64,000 nt of DNA, taken from positions 177,043,074 to 177,107,073 of the forward strand of contig OZ024743.1 of the NCBI GenBank assembly GCA_964016885.1. The letters run 5' to 3'. The notes under the pieces are model-generated. The model was not told the origin of the DNA and ran no database searches. It was given only the letters and a program-made list of their open reading frames with translations. A program made the translations under genes and the position numbers. Positions within the stretch are counted from its first letter, which is position 1. Each line of letters starts with the position of its first letter. Positions 10,164 through 19,140 of the stretch are shown here, piece by piece. Origin of the DNA: Eledone cirrhosa. Lineage: Eukaryota; Mollusca; Cephalopoda; Octopoda; Eledonidae.

Positions 10164-10775
10164 TATCATCATCATCACCGTTTTACGTCCGTTCTTCCAC
10201 GCTAGCATGGGTTAGACGGGTTGTCCTGATGTGGGCAGTGTCTGGTCGGCTGACCTTGTCTTGCTCATGCGGGAACTGATTCTGGCTTGATTTCTACAGC
10301 TGGATGCCCTTCCTAACACCAACCTCATTTACAGTGAGTGCTGGGTGCTTTTTTTCCATGGCGCCTACACGTCCACTTTACAGTGTGGGCTGGGTGCTTT
10401 TTTGCCGTGGCACCTCCACGACCACTTTGCAGTGGGAGGGTGTGGGGGCATATTGTCTATATGCTTCAGCTTCTGCTTGTTGTACCCGTGGGGGGTTGGG
10501 TCTTCTGTATTACTGCGTGATGCCAGAGATCACGGTCGTGTATCATCGCCTTTCAGAGGTATAATTGGGTAAGGTCGGCTTTTATCACCTCATCCCAGGT
10601 CTTCTTGGGTCTCCCCACTCCGCGGTTTCTATCAACTTCTAGTGCTCTGCACCTTTTTATTCAACTGTCATTCTTCATACGCATCACATGTCCATACCAA
10701 CGCAACCGCTTCTTCTGCACACAGCATTTGATTCCTCTTATCAATTCATTTATTCTTTGCCGTTCGGCAAATATA
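10164..10775 (-). mobile_element. 5'-truncated RTE LINE with remnant C-terminal coding
   Basis: The 3' UTR with (ATC)n lies at 10164-10560. Coding upstream on the minus strand still shows RLRWYGHVMRM followed by a stop. It is truncated near 10775 within the sequence for the ERQ...NEL block. An AT-rich segment to about 10866 follows. Confidence 0.8.
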
Positions 10776-10866
10776 TATATAAACGTTTGTATATGTATAA
10801 TAAAGCCAAAACAATGCAGGTATGGACATAGAATAAAGAATGCAAATGCAAAAGATATTGTTGACA

Positions 10867-11067
10867 ATTAGTCTTTTACCTTAGATTTATTTAAATGTCC
10901 TTAATTTTCGAGATAATATCTCTTCTTCGGAGGGAAGTAAAGCGGTTAAACCAGTGTTCTAAATAGCTTGCCAAGTCATGCTGACAGGGAATGGTATAGA
11001 GTATCTGTTCTATCTCTAATGTCAAAGAGTTAAGGTTAGGTGGATAAAGAGTAGTCTCTTGATTTCT
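10867..11067 (-). mobile_element. Possible Penelope-type terminal-repeat fragment with hammerhead-like core
   Basis: On the minus strand, CCGAAGA (10930-10924) is followed by a 6-bp helix GAGATA/TATCTC and then GAAA (10909-10906). This resembles a hammerhead core with U-to-C in the CUGAAGA box, but helix I and III partners are not clear. It may be the far end of the adjoining Penelope-like element, now separated by a SINE. Confidence 0.35.
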
Positions 11068-11331
11068 ACAGCTGGATGCCCTTCCTAACATCAACCTCAT
11101 TTACAGTGAGTGCTGGGTGCTTTTTTGCCGTGGCACCTCCACGACCACTTTGCAGTGGAATGATAGGGACCCCAGTCCCTATCATCTCATTTCTACAGCT
11201 GAGTAAACTGGAGCAATGTGAAATAAAGTGTCTTGCTCAAGGAAACAACACATCACCCGGTCTGAGAATTGAAATCACAACCTTTCGATTGCAAGGCCAA
11301 TGCTCTAACCACTAAACCATGTGCCTCCATG
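11068..11331 (-). mobile_element. tRNA-derived SINE with RTE-type tail
   Basis: Read on the minus strand, a tRNA-like head with pol III boxes (A-like TAGTGGTTAGAGCATTGG, B-like block ending in TTTCAATTCTCAGACC) lies at its right end. It is followed by a GATAGGGACTGGGGTCCCTATC hairpin region and then the RTE 3' UTR blocks. Inserted at the end of the Penelope-like coding region. Confidence 0.85.
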
Positions 11332-13600
11332 TGCCTCTATCTTAACTGTTATTGTTTTGTCGGTGATTTTGCATTTAACTAGGTGTTTCTTAAATGAGGA
11401 AGCGATAGTATTGAGGTGTTCTTTTATTCTTATGTGGAGTGGTCTGGTGGTGCCACCTACGTTGCTGCATTTGTCGCACTCTAGTCTGTATACGACGTAA
11501 GCCTGGTGGCATAGGTCTGTGTCGTTGATGGGGCAGTTGGCTAGCCTGCAGCGGTTGTCATGTCTGGTGAAGTGTCTTTTGGTTAGCTGGCCACGTAGAG
11601 AAGGACCTGAGTGGGCCAGTTGGATATCTAGTCCCTCTCGTTTGATAGCTCTGCGGATGGCTGTTGTTGTTTCGTCACTGAAGTGTGGGAGCCTCGGATG
11701 TGGTGTCCTCTGTTCTTTCTGGTACGGTTTGTGGTGGATGTCGTGTATCCATTCAGTTTGAGTACTTCCAGGAAATGTGTGGTGTGTGTGTCTCGGTCTC
11801 TAGCGTCGGTGCATTTGTTCCGGATACATGTTAGTTCATTCCTTATGTATCCAAACTTAGTGCCGGCTGGGAAGGCCGATCTGAAATGTACGAACAGGTC
11901 CCTGCTGGCGGCTTTTTTATAGAAGCAGGTGTGGATGTTGCCTTCCTCTGTTACCCTGAGTTGGAAGTCCAGTAGGGATAGGGATCCGCGGTCATCGGGG
12001 TGTTCCATGCTGAACTTTATACTGGCGTCCATGCTGGAGAATGTTGTGTATATTTTATCCGCCTCCTCACTGGATGATGTAAGGATAAGTATGTCATCTA
12101 CATATCGGGTGAAGAAGGTATGGGAATGGCAGGTGTTGAGGGCTTCTCATTCTAGCTGGTTCATATAGGTGATGGCCAGCAGGCCCGATAGGCTGGAAAC
12201 CATGGGTAATCCTGTTGTCTGTCTGTATGTGTGGTGGTGGAAGGTGAAGTACGTGTTGTCCACTGTGAAGGACAAAAGCTGGTGTATGTCCGTCGGATGG
12301 ATGCCGTAGCAGTGGATGTCCTCTGCAACCAAGCAGTCCGTCAATAAATCGACAGCTGGATGAGCGGGGACTGTAGTGTAGAGGGAGACAACGTGGAGGC
12401 TAAAGGCGTATCTATTTAGTTTAAGTTGTTCTGGCTGCAGTTGGTGCAGTCTACGTATGACTTCGTCGGAGCTACTGACATGCCCGGGAAAGGTGGAGAG
12501 TAGAGGCTTGAGGACCTGGGAGAGGAGCCAGGAAATTTTGTATAGGGGTCCTTCTATGCTAGAGACGATGGGTCTTATTTGTGTCTTAGTACTATTCTTG
12601 TGGGTCTTGATGAGGTGGTAGAAAGTGGGCAGTCTGCTATTTCTAGTGGTGTAGTTGAGCTTAACTTTATTTGGGAGTTGTCTTCTCCTACAGATGTCGA
12701 ACCAGATGGAGTTGGTCTGTTTTTCGGTCTGGGCTGCAGTCATGTCCGGGATCTCTGTATATAGTACATTGTCGCTTAGGTGTTCAAAGGCTAGGTTGTT
12801 GTATGTGGCTTGAGAGATAACGCAAAACTCTTTACCTTTGTCGGATGGTAAGTATATAAGTTCCCTATTCCGTAGGTTCTTCAGGGTGAGTTGTGTCCTA
12901 GAGAGGTTTGGGGCTATCTTCTTCTGTTTCCGTAAGATGTTAAATACGGAATGTTTTAGCCTCGAGAGTTTTTCTTCAAGCTCGCGGTTGGCAGGCGGTG
13001 GACAGAGTGGGCGATCCAGTTGGTATATCGGGAATCTAGGTTTGTTAGATTCCGTGGTGTTGTTGCCGAGAGTCGATATCCATTTTAGTTGGTAGGCAGC
13101 CCGACAGAAATTCGAGCCATAATTTGTCGTCCAGTCTCTGTTTCAATATGAACTTGGGACCCAGGCTGAGGAGGTCTAATTCCTCTCGGGAGAGGGATCC
13201 TGTCAAGTCTGTGACAAGGTGTTTTGCGTCAGGTGTGTTGTTGGTCGGGGCGCCGCTAGGTTCGGTGTTGGTACCGTCTTGTTCGCATCTGTTGGTGCTT
13301 AGAGTTGGGATGTTGTTAAGACGGTTAGCTGTGTTGAGTTTGAGAAATTTTTGCGTTAGGGGTATTTTCTCGTAGTCTCGGCGATGGTGGTATGTCCTGT
13401 CTATAGCGGCGGAGATAACTCTGGACAGAGGTTCTGGGGTTTCAGCGAGTTGTGGTACAAGGCTGGAAATAGTCCGTATGTGTTGTTGTAGCGTGCAGTG
13501 TAGGTGTTGTATGAGTTTTCTTAGGCAGAATTTTTGTATGTAGCTAAGTGATCGTTTGAGGCCTGGTGATTTGAAGCATGTTGGTAGGTGCAAGATTTTG
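11332..13600 (-). pseudogene. Penelope-like element: reverse transcriptase plus GIY-YIG endonuclease, several breaks
   Basis: N-terminal part at 13593-13045 ends in the LSREELDLLSLGPKF region. A second frame, open from about 13055 to 12150, holds IYLPSDKGKEFCVI, FYHLIKTHKN, RPIVSS, FSLHVVSLYT and TGLPMVSSLSGLLAI. A TGA at 12147-12149 interrupts this frame, which then continues with the catalytic RYVDDILIL and SLSLLDFQL to 11628. After a frameshift, a GIY-YIG-like domain follows at about 11650-11340 (YVVYRLECDKC, then GGTTRPLHIRIKEH). Motif A has His instead of the usual Asp at 12393-12395. Penelope-like elements encode this RT plus GIY-YIG order; this copy cannot be active. Confidence 0.9.
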
Positions 13601-13632
13601 ATGAATATATAAATATTTAATATAGAAAAGGC

Positions 13633-13677
13633 TTCTACAGGACTAGAACTGTTTCATTCGGGAGAAATCGTCAGGAA
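13633..13677 (-). ncRNA. Hammerhead ribozyme motif upstream of the Penelope-like element
   Basis: On the minus strand: helix I TTC/GAA, core CTGACGA (13674-13668), helix II TTC-TCCC-GAA, core GAAA (13655-13652), helix III CAG/CTG, and a GTA cleavage triplet. Short helices and an 8-nt helix III loop make it marginal but complete. Hammerheads are known in terminal repeats of Penelope-like elements. Confidence 0.6.
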
Positions 13678-13746
13678 TATTTATACTCTGCTTTGTATTG
13701 AGTACTTTACTTACTGTGGTTACCCCCGATTGAACCCGGGATAAAC

Positions 13747-14585
13747 TTATATATCTACCTGGCGAATTCTTTCAAATCCGGATTTGGGCACCATGGCCCA
13801 CTCAAGTAGAGAGTTATTGTTTACAGAGGCATATCTGGGTGTAGGAGGCTTATCCAGGATTTCTTGAAGGAATTTGTCCAAAGATTTCTTGAACTTGATG
13901 GGGTCTGTTTCTGTTTTTATATGTTTTGGTGTAATGTTAAAGAGAGCGGGGCCAATTGAGGTGAAATAATTGTGCCGTATTGTTGTTATGAGATGCGAGT
14001 GAAATTTTTGTCATGGGCGGATAGCACGGGGCCCAAGCCTTGAGTGTACCTTAAAGGTGATGCCAACATCATTTGGGCAAAGCTGATGGAATATTTTTCA
14101 CATCATGCAGATAATGTAGCGCTCATGGTGACGTTGGAGAGAATAAAGGTTGAGCTTTTCTAATCGACTCCAACAGTCAAGGCCTGTCATGCCATCTATC
14201 TTTTTATAATTGATCTTTGCGGTGTTTCAACTTTCATGATACTTTGTTTCATGTGAATAGACCACAGTGGACAATGGTATTCAAGGTGGGGTTGGGCAAA
14301 AGTGGAGAAGAGAAGGATAACAGTGTGGATATCTCTCGACTGGAAAGTTTTGAGAATCCAGGAACAAATTCTGCGAGCCATGTTAACTTTGCTGTTTATA
14401 TCAGTGGCCCAGCTTATGTTGTTGTCCACAATTACTTCCAAGTCTCTGATGTTGTCGGATGCCACAAGAGTTTCACCTGAAGGAAGAGAGTATGGGAGTT
14501 TCAGGGCATCCTCTTTTCCAAAGTAGATTAACTCAAAGTTATCCTCATTCAGCAGCATATTGTTCTTTTCTGCCCATAGACACAC
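13747..14585 (-). pseudogene. LINE reverse transcriptase C-terminal part (Jockey/CR1/L2-like)
   Basis: The first frame, 14585-14196, contains WAEKNNMLLNEDNFELIYFG, GVI-type VIVDNNISWATDINSKVN and PHLEYHCPLWS. It shifts by one base near 14200 and then runs on with DGMTGLDCWSRLEKLNLYSL and SVNNNSLLEWAMVPKSGF to a natural TAA at 13749-13747. Two further stops (both TGA) interrupt it. The 5' part is missing and the break at 14586 abuts an RTE-type tail. The region 13680-13746 is its 3' untranslated sequence. Confidence 0.8.
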
Positions 14586-14587
14586 AT

Positions 14588-14700
14588 TATCATCATTTTA
14601 AACCTGCTTTTCCCTGCTTGCAAGGGTTGGACGGGTCCTATTCTGCACAGCATCTCTCCACTTGTCACGGTCCTTCGTCATTTCCATATTACGTCCACAC
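14588..14700 (-). mobile_element. RTE subfamily-b 3' end fragment
   Basis: Carries ATTATCATCATTTTAAACC, CTTGCAAGGGTTGGACGGG and CACTTGTCACGGTCCTT. The same order is seen at 18667 and 47958 (a subfamily distinct from copy 1). It is followed by CA-rich sequence to about 14760. Confidence 0.7.
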
Positions 14701-14849
14701 AGTCACACACGCATACACACAATTCCATATATGCCCACATGTGGATACACACACGCGGACACAGGGTCAAAAGTCACCTCTAGAGGTGGGGAGAGAGGTA
14801 AGTAGTAATAATAGGCACGTCCTATTTACATGCGGTATTTAGCACTGAC

Positions 14850-15075
14850 TCATATATATATACATGTGTGTATATAAATATATACATTGTGTGTATATAT
14901 ATATGAAAATTTTAGTAAGTTAATTTTTAATTTTTTTTTTTATTTTCTTATTTTACGTCTTTCATATAATTGTTCTGCATCCTCCTGCATTGAACCACCT
15001 AGGTACTATGACATAACTTATGTATTTGCTAGCATTAGTGTGCATCTGTACGCATATGTTGGTAGATATACTAAT

Positions 15076-15127
<52 letters not shown>

Positions 15128-15139
15128 TATATTACATAT

Positions 15140-15177
<38 letters not shown>

Positions 15178-15207
15178 CATATAGATATATATATATATAT
15201 TACATAT

Positions 15208-15259
<52 letters not shown>

Positions 15260-15292
15260 CATATAGATATATATATATATATACACATATAT
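14850..15292. repeat. TA microsatellites with TTACATATAGATATAT units
   Basis: The TTACATATAGA phrase recurs about four times (near 15131, 15173, 15199, 15256) separated by TA runs, preceded by a (CT)n at 15078-15094. Frames across it are low complexity only. Confidence 0.85.
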
Positions 15293-15383
15293 AACGAAGG
15301 AAGTCTGGTAAGGAACCAGGTGGACCATAACGCACCAGAGTACTCGATACTTTGGGTAGTAGAGTGGGTAATAGGAAAAAAGT

Positions 15384-15500
15384 GACGACCCCGACGGCAG
15401 AGCCCAAGCCGCTATGACGCCATTTCAGGACTAAATTTTAATTTAGTCCAAAAATAGCCACCAAAATGGCCTGAGCTCCACCGTCGGGGTCCTGACTCTC
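15384..15500. mobile_element. Short palindromic element, MITE-like
   Basis: Ends are inverted (GACCCCGACGG at the left, CCGTCGGGGTC at the right). The centre GGACTAAATTTTAATTTAGTCC is a near-perfect palindrome and GCCATTT/AAATGGC pairs in between. It is noncoding. Target-site duplications are not clear. Confidence 0.5.
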
Positions 15501-15537
15501 TCTTTTCCTATACATATATATTATGTACATATATATC

Positions 15538-15808
15538 TTCATCATTTCATTTTACGTCCGCTTTTTCCCTGGTTGCAAGGGGATGGGAACTGATTCTGGC
15601 TTGATTTCTACAGCTGGATGCCCTTCCTAACACCAATCTCATTTACAGTGAGTGCTGGGTGCTTTGTTGCCGTGGTAGCTCCACGACCACTTTGCAGTGG
15701 AATGATAGGGACCCCAGTCCCTATCATCTCATTTCTACAGCTGAGTAAACTGGAGCAATGTGAAATAAAGTGTCTTGCTCAAGGAAACAACACAGCACCC
15801 GGTCTGAG

Positions 15809-15810
<2 letters not shown>
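15538..15810 (-). mobile_element. tRNA-SINE with RTE-type tail, head lost
   Basis: Same body as 11068-11331 from the (ATC) end to CACCCGGTCTGAGAA, where a TA microsatellite (15811-15851) replaces the tRNA-like head. Confidence 0.8.
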
Positions 15811-15858
<48 letters not shown>

Positions 15859-15859
15859 T

Positions 15860-16247
15860 AGGATTAGCCTAGATGCAGTAATGGTTAATTACTACACTGG
15901 GTAGAGTTGACGTACGGTGAGAGGTTGCTCAATGAGTTATGGAAGAATTGTTGAAGGAACGTAGTTCCTGATCCTTCTGTATTCCGGAGTGTAGATAAAG
16001 AATGAATAATAACAGGTAATAAAAAGGTAATTTATTCTGTGTGCTTACAAATGTTTCCACGGTGGTTATACAGCCTAGTTATGCTATGTGCAAATTTATA
16101 ACTATTTGCAAAACTCAATTATCAAATGCTGTGACCACTGTATCATCAGAGCAGAATGGTTAAAATGTAAAATGGAAATACCCTTAAGTGAGGTTATTGG
16201 GGAAGATAGAGTAGAAAAGGAATGATGTCTACCTGTTATTATTCATT

Positions 16248-16255
<8 letters not shown>
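15860..16255 (-). mobile_element. Penelope-type terminal repeat with inverted ends
   Basis: A roughly 22-bp inverted repeat (AAAGAATGAATAATAACAGG near 15998 and its complement near 16234) encloses sequence with a hammerhead motif. No coding frame is present. Inverted terminal repeats flanking a ribozyme fit the structure reported for Penelope-like elements. Confidence 0.6.
16034..16157 (-). ncRNA. Hammerhead ribozyme motif with long helix II
   Basis: Helix I pairs ATTCTG/CAGAAT and CT/AG. The core CTGATGA is at 16149-16143. Helix II is closed by CAGTGGT with ACCACCGTG (one mismatch) around an approximately 65-nt insert. GAAA is at 16057-16054, helix III is the tiny CA-TT-TG, and cleavage would follow GTA. 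Every required block is present in order, but the length of helix II is unusual. Confidence 0.65.
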
Positions 16256-16292
<37 letters not shown>

Positions 16293-16320
16293 CATACATA
16301 TATATATATATACATATAAA
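16256..16320. repeat. (TA)n / (CATA)n tract
   Basis: Simple repeat separating two Penelope-type fragments. Confidence 0.85.
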
Positions 16321-16324
16321 TTTT

Positions 16325-16857
16325 GAGTATATGTCGGTTGTTTATCGACACCTCAGTATGCAGATTGGAGCACTCAACGAAGTATCCAGGTTGGTTTGTT
16401 TACTCCAGAGTAATGTAAAATAATTAAGTCAAATATGTAAAATTTGGCTTCGTTTATTATAAATTATAGATATACTGCTATATATATTTCGGTGACAGCC
16501 ATCATTGGCTGTGACCTCTTCAGGCAGTCAGAATTGGTGTTGAAAAGACAGGTACACATGTTATTGAAGTGTGTTTTACTCCATCAATACATCGATATGT
16601 CCAGCTCATGGTTGTGTTGTTATTCCTCTGAGGAACTAGAATCATATGGTTCCAGTGTGTGTGTAGTAGTGATATATGTATGTATTTAAGTGTGTATGTG
16701 TGTGTGTGTGTGGTAGTGATATATGTATGTATTTAAGCGTGTGTCTTGTGTGGTAGTTGAAACGGTTGGAGCTCAACTGTCGGTGCGTTCTGGTCTGCCT
16801 GGTTTCCCACCATACCCTCTCTGTTATATGTACATATATATATGTGTATGTATATAT
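16325..16857 (-). mobile_element. Penelope-type terminal repeat fragment
   Basis: Noncoding segment carrying a clear hammerhead motif at 16474-16528. It is followed by a GTGTATGTATTTAAG duplication near 16660-16740 (TAGTGATATATGTATGTATTTAAG occurs twice). The boundaries are approximate. Confidence 0.5.
16474..16528 (-). ncRNA. Hammerhead ribozyme motif, compact and well paired
   Basis: Helix I is ACTGC (16528-16524) with GCAGT (16478-16474), 5 of 5 pairs. The core CTGAAGA is at 16523-16517. Helix II is GGTCACAGCC/GGCTGTCACC with one mismatch, closed by ATGA-type loop bases. GAAA is at 16490-16487, helix III is TA-TA-TA, and cleavage would follow TA. It is one of the best candidates in the window. 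Confidence 0.75.
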
Positions 16858-17142
16858 ATGATAAATCATGTCTTTAGAATCATCAGGTAAAATATATACT
16901 ATTTCTTCTTCTAATTAGCATAATTAACCATATAAAAAATCAATTAGAACAAGCTATAAGAATAAATGCTCTTATGGAGAAATCTCCGACAAATAACCGA
17001 ACGTAGCCTCTTCGCGGTGGCCTCAATTGAGTATTTATCCAACATTTCGACAGCATGTAGAAACTGACTAAATATACCATCAACCATACACAATTAGGTG
17101 TAAAATTAAACTTAGAAGAAATGCGCACATACCGTAATTATA

Positions 17143-17217
17143 TCTCTACCATGGTTTCTTCCTTATTTTTAGACATCCAAATAATAGGAATGTCCTGAGT
17201 TAGGATTCATCAGGAGA
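17143..17217 (-). ncRNA. Hammerhead ribozyme motif, left arm of palindrome
   Basis: Helix I TCTC/GAGA, core CTGATGA (17213-17207), an approximately 48-nt helix II region with GACAT/ATGTC pairing, GAAA (17158-17155), helix III CC-AT-GG and a GTA cleavage site. Mirror partner of 17696-17770. Confidence 0.7.
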
Positions 17218-17695
17218 CAAACTCAAAATCACACATCTAGTTTTTCAATCCGATCCCGCCAAAAATAGATTCAAAAATGGCTAAGAATCGCTATGTGGCT
17301 GTGGTCAAGCCAGAAAGAATGTGATTGGTTGCTTACGGCGGGTAGGCTTGCTGCTAGAAAGCGCAGCCAAATATCGCCAAATTTAATCTCAACCTATCGG
17401 TAGATTATTAAATATAAAGGTTAACATATACATAGAGCTTAAAAGTGACCAGTTGCAACATGTATATATCTATAACTTTATGTATATGTTAACCTTTATA
17501 TTTAATAATCTCCCGATAGGTTGAAATTAAATTTGGCGATATTTGGCTGCGCTTTCTAGCAGCAAGCCTACCCGCCGTAAGCAACCAATCACATTCTTTC
17601 TGGCTTGACCACAGCCACATAGCGATTCTTAGCCATTTTTGAATCTATTTTTGGCGGGATCGGATTGAAAAACTAGATGTCTGATTTTGAGTTTG

Positions 17696-17770
17696 TCTCC
17701 TGATGAATCCCAACTCAGGACATTCTTATTATTTGGATGTCTAAAAATAAGGAAGAAACCATGGTAGAGA
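17696..17770 (+). ncRNA. Hammerhead ribozyme motif, right arm of palindrome
   Basis: TCTC (17696-17699), CTGATGA (17700-17706), helix II region, GAAA (17755-17758), CC-AT-GG, TA (17765-17766) and GAGA (17767-17770) follow in the exact hammerhead order. The 4-bp helix I is perfect. Confidence 0.72.
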
Positions 17771-18087
17771 TATAATTACGGTATGTGCGCATTTCTTCTA
17801 AGTTTAATTTTACACCTAATTGTGTATGGTTGATGGTATATTTAATCAGTTTCTGCATGCTGTCGAAATGTTGGATAAATACTCAATTGAGGCCGCCGCG
17901 AAGAGGCTACGTTTGGTTATTTGTCGGAGATTTCTCCATAAGAGCATTTATTCTTATAGCTTGTTCTAATTGATTTTTTATATGGTTAATTATGCTAATT
18001 AGAAGAAATAGTATATATTTTATCTGATGATTCTAAAGACATGATTTATGATATATTGCTCTGATTTTTTAATTTATTAATTCTTCA

Positions 18088-18155
18088 TAGAGCTTAAAAG
18101 TGACCAGTTGCAACATGTATATATCTATAACTTTATGTATATGTTAACCTTTATA
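18088..18155 (+). repeat. Copy of the palindrome loop and inner arm
   Basis: The segment from CATAGAGCTTAAAAGTGACC through ATGTTAACCTTTATAT repeats 17430-17500, just outside the right arm. It ends in a TA microsatellite (18155-18176). Confidence 0.85.
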
Positions 18156-18171
18156 TATATATATATATATA

Positions 18172-18600
18172 TATACTAGCAACAGTACCCAGCGTTGCCT
18201 GGGTAGGTAAAATAATATCTGCTTTGATGAAAAGGTGTTGATCTTAGCGACTGCGACTTCTTGAAAATCGGTTGTAAGGTGTAGCAAATGGCGAAATGTT
18301 GAGTGAAATTGTATGGAATATGTGGGAGGTGGAAAACAATTCTATTTTGAAGAATTAAACGGCTGCCACGCCATCCCTGAACGAAAAATGCAAAGTGTAA
18401 AGCTACTATAAGATGTGCAATGATAGGTTCTATCATAGTATAAAAGTTGAACCAAATAAATTGATTTAAGTGTGAGGTGGAGCCGAAGTTTCGAATTTGA
18501 ATGAAATCGGTTGAAAAATAGAGCCGAAAAGGTGGAAATTTGAGCGAAAAGGTGGTATTTTCGAATATTTAAGCGGCTGCCATGCCAAAAAATCCCCAAA
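18172..18600. mobile_element. Unclassified interspersed repeat starting with a GTACCCAGCGTTGCCTGGG hairpin
   Basis: The left end holds TACCCAG/CTGGGTA around a CGTTGC loop, a hairpin that I associate with widespread invertebrate repeats. The phrase GCGGCTGCCATGCCA and a diverged form (ACGGCTGCCACGCCA) appear near 18575 and 18359. No coding frame. The family name is unknown to me. Confidence 0.45.
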
Positions 18601-18666
18601 ATCCAAAATATGTATATATATATATAGATATATATATATATATACATATATACATATACACATTCA
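18600..18666. repeat. (TA)n / TATACA tract
   Basis: Simple repeat between two interspersed repeats. Confidence 0.8.
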
Positions 18667-19045
18667 AACACATCATCATCATCATCCTTTTACGTCTGCT
18701 TTTCCCTGCTTGCATGGGTTGGACGGGTCCTATTCAGCACAGCATCCCTCCACTTGTCACGGTCCTTTTGTCATCTCCTCGGTGAGATTCAGCGATCTGA
18801 GGTCAGCCCTCACCACCTCCGCCCATGTTTCACGCAGTCTAACTCTACTGCGTCTTCCTTCTACTGGGATTTTTCGGCACTTCTTTACCCAGCGGTCATC
18901 CTCCATGCGCATCACATGTCCATACCATCTCAGCCTTCTCTCCTGCACACCACAACTTATCTCTCTTATACCCAGTTTTTTTCTCAACTCTTCTATGCTT
19001 GGTCATTAATGCACATTGGCATTGCACATCCAATGGAGCACACAT
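18667..19045 (-). mobile_element. 5'-truncated RTE LINE, subfamily b
   Basis: Has the (ATC)n start at 18667, the subfamily-b 3' UTR, and C-terminal coding at 18987-18757 with RRLRWYGHVMRMEDDRWVKK and TWAEVVRADLRSLNLTEEM. It is truncated at the CNVQC-type block near 19035 and followed by TA/CA repeats to 19135. Confidence 0.8.
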
Positions 19046-19140
19046 ATACATATATATATACACACACATATAGATACACATATGTTGATATACGTGTGTA
19101 TATATATATATATATACATGTGTGTGTGTAATTATATATA

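Larger units (their letters stand above)
16858..18055. mobile_element. 1.2-kb palindrome (foldback pair of Penelope-type terminal repeats)
   Basis: The left arm, about 16858-17435, is the reverse complement of the right arm, about 17478-18055, with few mismatches and small indels (positions sum to about 34913). The loop is about 42 bp. Each arm contains a complete hammerhead motif and, farther out, a second CTGATGA without its GAAA partner. The 62-residue open frames at 16940-17128 (minus) and 17785-17973 (plus) are mirror images and look like chance. Two terminal repeats in inverted orientation would explain the structure. Confidence 0.85.

Noticed and set aside
16940..17973. 62-residue frames (MRISSKFNFTPNCVWL start) on both strands as a gene pair
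   Set aside because: They are mirror images within a palindrome, short, and without any recognised domain.
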